A stretch of DNA of 64,000 bases, from positions 62,001 to 126,000 of the forward strand of contig JBEKCD010000001.1 of assembly GCA_050015055.1 (NCBI GenBank). Reading direction: 5' to 3'. Shown here in pieces: positions 52,612 to 61,173 of this stretch. Source of the stretch: JBEKCD01 sp050015055. Lineage in GTDB: Archaea; Thermoproteota; Bathyarchaeia; Bathyarchaeales; Bathycorpusculaceae. A program made the translations under genes and the position numbers. Below the pieces are notes generated by a model that saw nothing but the letters and a program-made list of their open reading frames with translations, was not told the origin of the DNA and made no database searches. How positions within the stretch are numbered: the stretch's first letter is position 1; the number at the start of each line of letters is the position of its first letter.

Positions 52612-53697
52612 ATGCTTGTTGAGCCGCTGAAGAACGATACCGAATGGGAGAATTTCGCGAAGATTACACCGGGGTCGACTTTCTGCCACAGTGTGAAGTG
52701 GAAAGAAGTGATCGAAAGGTCTTTTCCACTCCAGACATATTACTTCACGGTGAGAAATGACGATGGGAGACTCGTTGGCATATGTCCAGCCTGTGCTTTA
52801 ACAAAGGGAAACGCAAGAGTATTTGATTCGTTGCCTTTTTCAGATTTCGGAGGACCAGTGGTTGAGAAGCGACAACAAGAGCAGACTTACACTTCACTAT
52901 GCAAAACAATAGGCGAATTCTGTCAAGAGAATGGGATATCATTTGCTCAGATATGCTTCATGAGAGATGGCTATGAGAAGCTTTTCAAATCGTCTCGGTG
53001 CTACGTTTCCGATGGCAAAGGCGTAATATATCTTGATCTGACATCCAAGCCTTCAGACGTGGTTTGGAAGATTCTAGCAAGTAAGCAGCGGCAGAAGATT
53101 AGGAAGCTTGAGAAAAATGGGTTTAAGGTCAGAGAAGCGGCAAGCAAATCGGATCTTAAAGCATTCTTGAATTTATACTATCAGAATATGCAACACCTTG
53201 GCGTGCCAGCGTTTAGGCCCAATCTCTTTGAGAACATGTGGGATCTCCTGTATCCTGAAAACTTTACTATTTTATTTGCTGAAACGAAGGAGGCCTTGGG
53301 TGGTGGCGTGGCATTTTTTAAATATTGTAAGACAATATACTTAACTTATTTTGGGATGGATAGGGACTCTCTTCAACATACACCTGCTGTTGCGCCATTC
53401 TTGTTCTGGAAAGCGATAAATTGGGCAGAAGGAAATGGCTTCAAAACTGTTTGTTTTGGATCAACACCAGCCCACCCAAAAAACACGAGAGAGAAGGCGA
53501 ACTACTCTCAAAAAATGGCTTTCGGCAGTTCATTCCGCCAACAAGAGACAATATACGTCCCGTTTGACGCCCGTTCAACCATCACATTTCTCATTGCACC
53601 GAAAGCCATTAGAGTTTGGAAATCGATGAGAAATGTGTGGCCTCCAAAGCTGCGGAGAGTTATCCAACATCAGCTTGGCAGCATGTTCGAAGCCTAA
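52612..53697 (+). CDS. FemAB/GNAT-like acyl- or aminoacyltransferase
   Basis: 361 residues from ATG at 52612 with GAAGAGG upstream. Two tandem GNAT-like halves: first with STFCHSVKWKEVIERSFPLQ and LPFSDFGGPVV, second with ASKQRQKIRKLEKNGFKVRE, LAETKE-like acceptor strands and TPAVAPFLFWKAINWAEGNG. This is the FemAB-type layout found in PEP-CTERM/exopolysaccharide loci and in interpeptide-bridge enzymes. In archaea without murein it likely acylates or aminoacylates a sugar of the surface polymer. Followed by a second acyltransferase gene 205 bases on. Confidence 0.78.
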   Translation: MLVEPLKNDTEWENFAKITPGSTFCHSVKWKEVIERSFPLQTYYFTVRNDDGRLVGICPACALTKGNARVFDSLPFSDFGGPVVEKRQQEQTYTSLCKTIGEFCQENGISFAQICFMRDGYEKLFKSSRCYVSDGKGVIYLDLTSKPSDVVWKILASKQRQKIRKLEKNGFKVREAASKSDLKAFLNLYYQNMQHLGVPAFRPNLFENMWDLLYPENFTILFAETKEALGGGVAFFKYCKTIYLTYFGMDRDSLQHTPAVAPFLFWKAINWAEGNGFKTVCFGSTPAHPKNTREKANYSQKMAFGSSFRQQETIYVPFDARSTITFLIAPKAIRVWKSMRNVWPPKLRRVIQHQLGSMFEA

Positions 53698-53902
53698 ATC
53701 AAATGACGCCATCTAGTGCAATAGGATGCTTGACATGGAGGCGACCAGCATAGGAAAGCTCTGAATTGCCAGACTATGCATCAATCCGCAACAATGATTT
53801 CGCGTCGAGGACTGCGTTTGCCGGTGCACAATGGAAAATGGAGGCGTGCAGTTAAACGTTACTTCAAAGTGACGAGCAGGCTAGGGGAAATCTCGAGAGT
53901 TG

Positions 53903-54595
53903 ATGGTCAAGAAAATGCAGAACACGCTAGACGCGGGTAATCGCGTAATAAGTAATGGCAAAAGGAAACTGGCTGGTCTGCTTAGAATTATCTTCGGAAG
54001 AATATTCGCGTACGAAGAAATGATTGTGCTCGAGACATCAAGTCAAACCAATCTTAAGTCTCTCGCTGCCTGTGCCTGGCTTAAATCTGTAGGCAAATCC
54101 AAAGTGGATGTAAGACTTGCGGATAATACCGATACTCCAAAATTCGACAGATTCCAGAAATTCAGAGGAGGAAAAGCAGGGGAAAGACTTAAGGCCGGCC
54201 ACTTATGTTTCATCGCGGAAAAAAACGGAAAGATTATAAATTACACATGGGTAGCTTTTCACGAAGCATACATAGATGAGATTGAGAGAAAAATCATAGT
54301 GAGCCCCTGTTCTGCATACGGCTATGACGAGTACACTGATCCAGAGTATAGGGGTATGGGAGTATTCCCCATGGTACTAGGGAGCACATCAGACTATCTT
54401 TTCCAAAATGGAATCAAAGAAATCTACGAACTTGTAAGCTCCAATAACTTTCCATCCCTACGATCTCACCAGAAGATGGGGTCACGAAAAATGGGAGAGA
54501 TCACATTAGTAAGATTGTTTAACTCAAGAAGATACAGGTGCAAAGGTGAAACACCTGAAGATCTTTACAAATTGAAAGAAATGTTTTCTATTTAA
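53903..54595 (+). CDS. GNAT family N-acyltransferase
   Basis: 230 residues from ATG at 53903 (TTG at 53900 also open). Single GNAT fold: GHLCFIAEKNGKIINYTWVA, then the acetyl-CoA loop around YTDPEYRGMGVFPMVLGSTS (the family R-G-x-G appears as YRGMGVF) and YELVSSNNFPSLRSHQKMGS, ending with a short basic tail. Likely N-acetylates an amino sugar nucleotide in the surface-glycan pathway, working with the FemAB-like neighbour. Confidence 0.8.
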   Translation: MVKKMQNTLDAGNRVISNGKRKLAGLLRIIFGRIFAYEEMIVLETSSQTNLKSLAACAWLKSVGKSKVDVRLADNTDTPKFDRFQKFRGGKAGERLKAGHLCFIAEKNGKIINYTWVAFHEAYIDEIERKIIVSPCSAYGYDEYTDPEYRGMGVFPMVLGSTSDYLFQNGIKEIYELVSSNNFPSLRSHQKMGSRKMGEITLVRLFNSRRYRCKGETPEDLYKLKEMFSI

Positions 54596-54687
54596 CGCGG
54601 ACCGTTATTAGGCTCCTATAAACGGGTTAATCACTGTTTCCAGAAAAATAGCGAGAATTGTTGGGGGAGGCAACGGGCAAGAAGGAA

Positions 54688-54695
54688 GCGCGCGC
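54688..54695. repeat. GCGCGCGC tract next to inverted-repeat element
   Basis: Adjoins the left arm of the 54.7 kb element; an alternating CACGCACGCGTG stretch similarly adjoins the 46.6 kb element. Confidence 0.6.
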
Positions 54696-54696
54696 T

Positions 54697-54833
54697 AAAA
54701 ATGGTTTTTTATTCCTCTTTTGGGGGTTTGGGAACAGTTTCGCGTTTCGTGTGTATCCATACGTTCCGTAACAAGCAACTCTTTCCCGCAACATGAGAGC
54801 GGAATTAAAACCATTCTTGACCATTTTCGGAAC
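54697..54833. repeat. Inverted-repeat element, second copy
   Basis: AAAAATGGTTTTTTATTCC (54697-54715) faces the inverted arm 54801-54833 (reverse strand GTTCCGAAAATGGTCAAGAA then TGGTTTTAATTCC). The right arm matches 28 or so of the 33 bases of the arm at 46582. Spacing is about 85 bases, shorter than in the 46.6 kb copy. Confidence 0.6.
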
Positions 54834-54958
54834 AGGCATGCGCCGTAGAGGATGGCGGTTCAACTCCTCCACTCGGCTCACCCCTCATCAACTAAGCTAC
54901 AAGGGTCTAGGGCAGACGGCTTGCAAAGATGGTTATAGTTTTTCTTGCAAATGTACAT

Positions 54959-54981
54959 TGTGAAAGAGTCTTCTGTAAGAT
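54959..54981 (+). repeat. Dispersed 23-bp repeat, copy B
   Basis: TTGTGAAAGAGTCTTCTGTA plus AGA, identical to 15265-15287 but for one base. Upstream of the beta-helix remnant. Confidence 0.6.
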
Positions 54982-55114
54982 CCTTCTGTGGTTTGGAAAT
55001 ACGTTCAAATGCGTTGAATCAAGGTTTCCTCTCTATACTGGAATATTACGTGAATAACAATAAGGTTGATATTGCGGGCTTTCGTGAATCAGCTTTGACA
55101 GCAAGGCTTGAAAC

Positions 55115-55354
55115 ATGACAAGCGAGAAAGTTACGGTTCTTTGTCCAACACTAATGGTTGTGCTCGCGCGCGCGCTGATTAGAGTTACTGCAGACTACGC
55201 GAAGATACAAGACGGCATAGACTGCGCAAGTCCGGGGAACTCAGCGCAAGTGTCCCCTGGAACAAGTACAAGTCAAGAAAGTCTTCTCATAAACGAGACC
55301 TTGACATTAGTTGAAAAAACAAGCACAACATCATTATAGACGGAGCAGGTGCGC
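55115..55354 (+). pseudogene. Frameshifted N-terminus of a NosD-like surface protein
   Basis: Starts ATGACAAGCGAG; encodes a signal-like segment and then LIRVTADYAKIQDGIDCASP and INETLTLVEK. This matches the N-terminus of the intact genes at 57912 and 62948 (VIRVPQDYSTIQAAIDHANP, KNLTLTGEN). Near 55310 the frame shifts, continuing as NKHNIIIDGAG, after which the next gene begins. A ten-base GCGCGCGCGC tract (55166-55175) replaces the signal-cleavage region. Confidence 0.75.
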
Positions 55355-55355
55355 C

Positions 55356-56192
55356 ATGGCAAAAGTCAAAATCGGTCAAGTTGGGGCTATCAGTGTCATT
55401 ATGCTGGTCGGAGGCCTAGTCGTCCTAGTAGCTTCTGTTTTCTATGGCTCTTCAACACTCGCCCTCATAGGTCTGGGTCTGACTTTCTGGGGAGCTCTCC
55501 TTCTTTACATTCGACCTGAGGGGTACACGAGAAAAGAGCTTCTCAACGCGGTGATACTGCCCTCGCTTGCCACGTTGAACGAGATGATACAGGAACTCAA
55601 CTACAGAGGCGAGGCCTTATACCTGCCGCCAAGATACTTTGTGAATCCAGAAAGCACAAGAGTGTATATAGCCAAACAAAAAGTCGCAACCTTGCCCATG
55701 CCTGAGCTGATCCAGAAATACGAGACTCAACTTTTTGTCAAGAACCCTGAAGGCTTGCTTTTGATGCCGCCCGGCGCCGAACTAGCAAATATCTTCGAGA
55801 AAAAGCTTGGAATAAACTTCACGAGAGTAGACCTTGAATATCTGCAACGAAACATGCCGAGACTTTTCATCGAAGACTTGGAGATCGCAGGCAACTTGGA
55901 AATGGAAATCCTCCCCAAAACTATTCCCACAGGAACACCAGCAGTTTCTCTTCTCCAAGCAGAACGCTACGCTGTTCAGGTTAGAATCACCGATCCGATA
56001 TGCAGAGAAATTTGCGGAGGATCGAACAGACTCGAGTATATATGCGACAGAATAGGCTGCCCAATCTACAGTTCAATAGGTTGCGCCTTGACAAAGGCAA
56101 CTGGGGATCCCGTAATGATAGAAAGTGTTCGGACATTAGAGGATGGGAAGACAGTTGAAGTCATTTATGGAATCTTGGGAGTCGAATCATGA
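55356..56192 (+). CDS. Conserved archaeal membrane-anchored protein, unknown
   Basis: 278 residues from ATG at 55356. Two hydrophobic helices near the start (AISVIMLVGGLVVLVASVFY and ALIGLGLTFWGALLLYI) followed by a ~220-residue cytoplasmic domain with YRGEALYLPPRYFVNPESTR, LMPPGAELANIFEKKLGINF and a C-terminal block YICDRIGCPIYSSIGCALTK with three cysteines. I have the impression of a lineage-specific family common in Bathyarchaeia-type genomes but know no function. The cysteines could bind a metal or cofactor. Confidence 0.65.
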   Translation: MAKVKIGQVGAISVIMLVGGLVVLVASVFYGSSTLALIGLGLTFWGALLLYIRPEGYTRKELLNAVILPSLATLNEMIQELNYRGEALYLPPRYFVNPESTRVYIAKQKVATLPMPELIQKYETQLFVKNPEGLLLMPPGAELANIFEKKLGINFTRVDLEYLQRNMPRLFIEDLEIAGNLEMEILPKTIPTGTPAVSLLQAERYAVQVRITDPICREICGGSNRLEYICDRIGCPIYSSIGCALTKATGDPVMIESVRTLEDGKTVEVIYGILGVES

Positions 56193-56267
56193 CAATCTCT
56201 TACGTGTTGTCCTCACAACTGGGATGTGTGTGGATATTTGTCAAACGGTACATGGGGTAGGACAGAC

Positions 56268-56480
56268 ATGTATTTTCCACTATCTCTTGGGGGCATAAGC
56301 CCGTGGCTGGCGGTCACAGCCATTATACTACTCATAACATCCGAACTCATCTCCCCATACCACGGGAAAACAAGTCTTCTCATTAACAGGAAACGACTGA
56401 GAAACGTCGCGTTAATCACCAGCATAATGTTTCTCATAACCATCGCCATACGAATTTTCGGAATAATTACCTCAACCTAA
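56268..56480 (+). CDS. Small two-helix membrane protein
   Basis: 70 residues from ATG at 56268 (GTG at 56226 is open). Two membrane helices, SPWLAVTAIILLITSELISP and LITSIMFLITIAIRIFGIIT, with a basic loop KTSLLINRKRLRN between. The second helix resembles the single helix of the protein at 14886. It follows the previous gene by 75 bases and may be its partner; a similar arrangement is common for archaeal small membrane subunits. A GCGCGCGC tract follows at 56499. Confidence 0.6.
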   Translation: MYFPLSLGGISPWLAVTAIILLITSELISPYHGKTSLLINRKRLRNVALITSIMFLITIAIRIFGIITST

Positions 56481-57146
56481 GAGGCACAAATCCTCTAGCG
56501 CGCGCAAGGAAGAACTCAATGGTCAAAATCGGGCGTTTATGGAAGTCTTCAAGATGCCTCATAGTGGCCTTAGGTGGCATGGCGGGATGAACAGAACACA
56601 GAACCGATGTTACCCTGTGCCGCTCCCGTGTGTGTGTTTTTCAGACGCGTGACGAGATCTTTTTTCAAACAATCTTGGTGGATTCTCCTTCTCGGTCAAA
56701 AATTGTGCGCGCGCTAAGACAACCTAACTATTAACCCTTTTTTCTCTGCAGTATCATGGCTTAGAAGCGACCATACAACAAACGCTTGGTATAGCGAACT
56801 CCTTGGGCGAGGAAAAAACCAACAACTTGTTTTTGGTCGCGCGCGCCTTAATTTCATATATGAAACTTTTGTCAATGTTTCGCGCCTGTTTTGTAAAATA
56901 CACTTGGATCTAGCTTTGGTTGTGGTTACAGCTAACAACTTCTTTTCTCCCTAGGAAATTGGGACACCACAATACCGACAGGCCATTTCTAGGTGTGAAA
57001 CGTCTACCTTTTTTTGGTAAAGTCGCGCGCTTGTCCTGAAAAAGAGAAAAAGGGCGCGCGCTTCTTGATCTGAATTTGGGATTCAGAACTGTTTTATCTG
57101 GTTTTGAGAGAGGTAGTTGCTGCAGATTGGGTATTGGGTAATAGAT
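56481..57146. other. 666-base gap with five GCGCGC tracts
   Basis: Tracts at 56499-56506, 56707-56714, 56839-56846, 57025-57030 and 57054-57061, the densest run in the window. No gene or remnant recognised; a T-rich CTACCTTTTTTTGG stretch at about 57004-57017 might be a terminator. Worth testing for a non-coding RNA. Confidence 0.5.
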
Positions 57147-57737
57147 ATGGAAGAAGAGTCCGGGTTTTGCCAGTATCATCTTCGGGACATGGAGGACAGC
57201 AGTCTGCCTTATGCGCGTTTGACTCAATTCCGTCGGAGAGTGTGGCAGGCTCTGAACAGATACGTGTTGTACCTTCGGGTTATGGGTCCTAGTGGGGTTG
57301 GGCCGAGAATACTTTCTGATGTGGGGTTGACGAGGTATGCGTCCAGAAGAAGTGCTTGGTCCATCCGGGAGAGTCGTCGTGTTTTGAGGTTGCAGCCTGG
57401 CGAGTGGGTTGAGGTTCGATCGGCGAAGGAGATTTTCGCCACGCTCGACGGTTATGACAAGCTGAGGGGCTTGCAGTTTACTCCTGAGATGATCAAATTC
57501 TGCGGAAGGCGGTTCAGGGTGTACAAGAGGGTTCAGAACATAATTCTGGAGGGAAGTGGGGAACTGAGGAGGATTAATAGTCCAACTGTCCTGCTGGAAG
57601 GCGTCCTCTGCGACGGTTCAGCTCACGGAGGGTGCGACAAATCCTGTTTCTGTTATTGGAGAGAGCTGTGGTTGAAGAGAGTGCCTATAAACGTTAGCTC
57701 TGGACTCGTGACGCAGGTTACTCACATCAAAAGATAA
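57147..57737 (+). CDS. Conserved cysteine-containing protein linked to capsule loci, unknown
   Basis: 196 residues from ATG at 57147 (57117 also open). The C-terminal two-thirds are distinctive: LQPGEWVEVRSAKEIFATLD, LRGLQFTPEMIKFCGRRFRV, a PTVLLEGVLCDG turn and CDKSCFCYWRELWLKRV. I recall similar proteins near capsular-polysaccharide genes in bacteria, without known function. The four or five cysteines may bind a metal. It stands between the membrane-protein pair and the NosD-like gene, alone in its transcript as far as seen. Confidence 0.65.
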   Translation: MEEESGFCQYHLRDMEDSSLPYARLTQFRRRVWQALNRYVLYLRVMGPSGVGPRILSDVGLTRYASRRSAWSIRESRRVLRLQPGEWVEVRSAKEIFATLDGYDKLRGLQFTPEMIKFCGRRFRVYKRVQNIILEGSGELRRINSPTVLLEGVLCDGSAHGGCDKSCFCYWRELWLKRVPINVSSGLVTQVTHIKR

Positions 57738-57868
57738 CCGCTTTCCTTCTGGGACTTCTAAACCGTGTTCCTTCGCTAACTTTAACTTGGTTTCACGTTT
57801 CACCAGGCCCAAGCGTTCTAATCCTTCTTTTCCTGGCGCGCGCTGTGTCTGTCATATCCGAAAAGTCC

Positions 57869-57874
57869 TATATA
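57869..57874 (+). promoter_or_regulatory. TATA box of the NosD-like gene
   Basis: CCTATATACT about 38 bases before the start at 57912. Downstream, AGAAAGAAAAGTATCGTCTG then ACAT is shared with the paralog upstream region (62910-62935, GGAAAGAAAGGTATCGTGTG then ACAT), so the transcribed leader is conserved between the two. Confidence 0.55.
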
Positions 57875-57911
57875 CTAGAAAGAAAAGTATCGTCTGACAT
57901 CGATGGTGCGT

Positions 57912-59075
57912 ATGATCGACAGAAAAGTCCTGTCTCTTCTTCTCACTTTGATGTGTCTATCCGTTTCAGGTTCTATTCTGTTCGTTGCGAAAGCAAGTCC
58001 GAGTGTTATAAGGGTTCCTCAGGACTACTCGACGATACAGGCGGCCATAGACCACGCAAACCCTGGAGACACCGTCAGTGTATCAGCAGGAACATACTAC
58101 GAAAATCTTCACATCGACAAAAACCTAACGTTGACAGGCGAAAACAGGGAAACCACCATCCTGAACGGCACAGGAGGTTCGTTCGGCATCGAGGCAAACT
58201 CTACGAGTGTGAGCATAACAGGTTTTAAAATTGTGAATGCAACCGTCGGGATATTCCTTGAAAACAGCGCTGAAAGCACTGTCTCTGGCAACGAAGTTAC
58301 TGGCTCACACGCAAATATCACCAGTCAAGAGGAGGGAATATGGCTGTACTCTTCTAACAACAGCGTTGTCTCGGACAACATCGTGCATGATGCTGGGACC
58401 TGTGGGGTAGTCCTCTGCGGACACTCCAGCGAAGACACGGTTACGCTCAACACTGTAGAGGACTGCGGGGGTGGGTTAGAGGTAAGCGGCGAAGGTTGCT
58501 TCATCTTTCACAACAACTTTGTCAATAACCAAAATCAAACCGAGATTCTCGATTCATTCCACAACGATTGGAACGACACGTACGAGGGCAACTACTGGAG
58601 CGATTACAACGGTACAGACGCAAACCAAGACGGCATAGGAGACACACCCTACCTGATAGACGTGAACAACCAAGACAACCATCCTTTAATGGGGATATTC
58701 TCCCAATTCGAAATTACAAAACAGGGGCAAACCTATACCCTTACAACAATCTGCAATTCCACAATCACGAATTTTGGCTACACAGGAGCAATAAACTTCA
58801 ACATCACAGCCCCAGAAGGCACAGGAGGCTTCTGCAGAATCGTCATCCCGAACACTCTTTATGACCAAAACTACCCCATCCTCATAGATGGATCACCACC
58901 ACTCGAGGAAAACGAACTATCACTCTCGAACGGGACGCACACTTATCTCTACTTCACATATTCCAACTCAGCCCACAGTATAACCATAGTTCCAGAATTT
59001 GCGACTGCGTTCTTCCTCTTGATCGTCATGCTCACGATACCCACCGCAATAGTGGTCAGAAAACGCGCGTGCTAA
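57912..59075 (+). CDS. NosD-like beta-helix surface protein with PEF-type tail
   Basis: 387 residues; the start at ATG 57912 is taken by match to the paralog at 62948 (in-frame ATG at 57903 is three codons earlier). Signal segment, then VIRVPQDYSTIQAAIDHANP and a parallel beta-helix (TSVSITGFKIVNATVGIFLE, NVFV-like coils, FHNDWNDTYEGNYWSDYNGT with the NYWSDY end motif), a calcium-loop-like DANQDGIGDTPY, a beta domain, and a C-terminal VPEFATAFFLLIVMLTIPTA helix and basic end. Presumably membrane-tethered at the cell surface, binding or modifying polysaccharide. Confidence 0.85.
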   Translation: MIDRKVLSLLLTLMCLSVSGSILFVAKASPSVIRVPQDYSTIQAAIDHANPGDTVSVSAGTYYENLHIDKNLTLTGENRETTILNGTGGSFGIEANSTSVSITGFKIVNATVGIFLENSAESTVSGNEVTGSHANITSQEEGIWLYSSNNSVVSDNIVHDAGTCGVVLCGHSSEDTVTLNTVEDCGGGLEVSGEGCFIFHNNFVNNQNQTEILDSFHNDWNDTYEGNYWSDYNGTDANQDGIGDTPYLIDVNNQDNHPLMGIFSQFEITKQGQTYTLTTICNSTITNFGYTGAINFNITAPEGTGGFCRIVIPNTLYDQNYPILIDGSPPLEENELSLSNGTHTYLYFTYSNSAHSITIVPEFATAFFLLIVMLTIPTAIVVRKRAC

Positions 59076-59282
59076 TCATAGCTTTCGCCACAATAATCAT
59101 CGTAAGAGAATATCCAATTGGAGTCAAACAAGACGCTGACGCGGCTGGATAGCAGACAACTGTAATCCCAAACCCAAACGGAATCCTGCTTCCCTGTTTG
59201 CTCCTTGGAGATAACCTAACCCTGAATCATTTACTGATCACACTGTAAACGCCTATGAAAAAATGTAGAGGGCGATATTTCT

Positions 59283-60161
59283 TTATGCAGTTTCTATTTT
59301 CATTATTTCGAGCGCTTCATCTATCCCAAGTGGTTTGTTAGTGAGTGTTTGTTCTGCTTTTTTCACGTTGAGTGATGAGTCTTTGGGTCTTCTTGCGACC
59401 CATTTTATGTGTTTTGATTGTGCAGGTGTTATGTATTTTGGGTCGAGGTCGAACGTTTTGGCGAGGTGTTGGGCAAATTCGTATCTGCTGAGGCGCGTTG
59501 CTCCGGCCAAGTGGAACGTTCCGGTTTTTCTTTTTTCTATTGTTTCGATTATCATTTCTGCCATACTGATGTTCAGTGTCGGCGAATTCCATTGGTCGGT
59601 TATGATTTTGACTTCCTCCTTTTTCCTGAGCTTGTCCAAGAGCCACGACGCGAAGTTGGCTTTTCCCGTTGCAGGTGTTGAGCCGTAGATGACGCTGCCT
59701 CGGGCGATGCAGTAGTTATCCAAGGTTTGAACGGCTTCCTCGCCCTTCAACTTTGTAAGGCCGTAATAGTTGATTGGGGCAGGCTTGTCTGTCTCTTTGT
59801 ACATTCCTTTTTCTCCGTTGAAAACGTAGTCTGTGGACACGTAGACGAGAAAGGCACCACGCTTCTTGCATAGTCGCGCGAGGTTTGTCGTTGCTTCAAC
59901 GTTTGTTGTCCAGGCAAGTTCTTTTTCCAGTTCGCATTTGTCTACGTCCGTTAACGCGGCAGCATGTACTACCGCTTCAGGCTTTACCTTGTCTAGTGCC
60001 TGCTGCTCAGCTTTTGGGTCCAGAATGTTGAGTTCTACAGGAGTTCCGCACCGTGGCTTGTGTTGGCTGTAAGCAGCGTAAACTTCATAATTTTTTCTGA
60101 GAGCAGTCTGGCAAAGTTTTGTGCCGAGTAGACCGCTTGCACCTGTTATGAGGAGCTTCAC
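59283..60161 (-). CDS. rmlD: dTDP-4-dehydrorhamnose reductase
   Basis: 292 residues, last gene of the rmlACBD operon. Short-chain dehydrogenase with LLITGASGLLGTKLCQTALR, AAALTDVDKCELEKELAW, the RmlD signature VYVSTDYVFNGEKGMYKETD and catalytic Tyr-Lys in NYYGLTKLKGEEAVQT. Uses NADPH to reduce dTDP-4-keto-L-rhamnose to dTDP-L-rhamnose. Six bases after rmlB. Compare the divergent paralog at 30599. Confidence 0.93.
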   Translation of the reverse strand: MKLLITGASGLLGTKLCQTALRKNYEVYAAYSQHKPRCGTPVELNILDPKAEQQALDKVKPEAVVHAAALTDVDKCELEKELAWTTNVEATTNLARLCKKRGAFLVYVSTDYVFNGEKGMYKETDKPAPINYYGLTKLKGEEAVQTLDNYCIARGSVIYGSTPATGKANFASWLLDKLRKKEEVKIITDQWNSPTLNISMAEMIIETIEKRKTGTFHLAGATRLSRYEFAQHLAKTFDLDPKYITPAQSKHIKWVARRPKDSSLNVKKAEQTLTNKPLGIDEALEIMKIETA

Positions 60162-60167
60162 TTGGGT

Positions 60168-61166
60168 TCACTTTTTCTTCCAGGGTGTCGGACTTAGGAT
60201 TTGTTCTGTTGCTAGCGGTTTCCACCAAGACTGGTTCCGGACGTACCAGTTGATGGTTTCTTTCAATGCTTTTTCGAATGAGTGCTTGGGTTTCCAGCCG
60301 AGTTCTGACCGTATTCTTGAAGAGTCGAGGCTATATCTCACGTCATGCCCGGGTCTGTCTTCGACGAAGGTTATCAGGTCTTGGTCTTTGCCTAGTTGTC
60401 TGAGGATTTTTCTGACGATTTCGATGTTGGGCACCTCGTTGCCAGCTGCAACGTTGTAGGTTTGGCCTGGCTGTCCTTTGGTCAGGACGAGGTCTATGGC
60501 TTCGCAGTGGTCTTGCACGTATATCCAGTCTCTGATGTTCATGCCCGTTCCGTACACTGGGATTTTCAGGTTCTTCATGGCTCTGATTATTGTTTTGGGT
60601 ACGAGTTTTTCGGGATGTTGGTAGGGGCCGTAGTTGTTCGTGCACCTCGTGATTGACGCGTTCAGCTTGTAGGTTTTGCAGTATGCGTGCACAAACATGT
60701 CGGCTGCTGCTTTTGATGCTGAGTATGGGTTGGATGGTTTGGGAGCGTCGTTTTCGTCGAATGAGCCTTCGGGAATTTCGCCGTATACTTCATCTGTTGA
60801 TACTTGAACGAGTCTGGCTTTGCTGTTGTGTTTTCTTATGGCTTCTAGAACGGTGAAGGTTCCGAGGGTGTTGTTCTGCAGAAACTCGTTTGGGTCGGCT
60901 ATGCTTCTGTCGACGTGGGTTTCAGCCGCAAAATTAACGACGGCACATGCCTTTTTGACTAGGCGGTTAAGAAGTTGGGAGTCGCGGACGTCGCCCTTCA
61001 CGAATCTGTAATGTTTTTCTTTTTCAAGATCCTTGAGGTTAGAGGTGTTGGCGCCTATGCCTATTTTGTCTACGTTTGTAACTTCGATGTCTGGATGTGC
61101 GTTGATTGCGTAGCGGCAGAAGTTGCTTCCTATGAAGCCGAGTCCGCCTGTGACGAGGGTTTTCAT
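60168..61166 (-). CDS. rmlB: dTDP-glucose 4,6-dehydratase
   Basis: 332 residues. Extended SDR: LVTGGLGFIGSNFCRYAINA, NFAAETHVDRSIADPNEFLQ, VQVSTDEVYGEIPEGSFDEN with the Thr-Asp-Glu catalytic set, and Tyr-Lys in NPYSASKAAADMFVHAY. YGPYQHPEKLVPKTI and RDWIYVQDHCEAID complete the family pattern. Makes dTDP-4-keto-6-deoxyglucose. Seven bases from rmlC, same operon. Confidence 0.95.
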   Translation of the reverse strand: MKTLVTGGLGFIGSNFCRYAINAHPDIEVTNVDKIGIGANTSNLKDLEKEKHYRFVKGDVRDSQLLNRLVKKACAVVNFAAETHVDRSIADPNEFLQNNTLGTFTVLEAIRKHNSKARLVQVSTDEVYGEIPEGSFDENDAPKPSNPYSASKAAADMFVHAYCKTYKLNASITRCTNNYGPYQHPEKLVPKTIIRAMKNLKIPVYGTGMNIRDWIYVQDHCEAIDLVLTKGQPGQTYNVAAGNEVPNIEIVRKILRQLGKDQDLITFVEDRPGHDVRYSLDSSRIRSELGWKPKHSFEKALKETINWYVRNQSWWKPLATEQILSPTPWKKK

Positions 61167-61173
61167 GGTTTTT

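Noticed and set aside
54845..54895. tRNA-like 3' half (GGTTCAACTCC followed by TCCACTCGGCTCA)
   Set aside because: The T-arm pairs with one mismatch, but no matching 5' acceptor strand, D-arm or anticodon stem was found upstream, even allowing an intron. Could be a tRNA fragment of an old integration site; not called as a gene.
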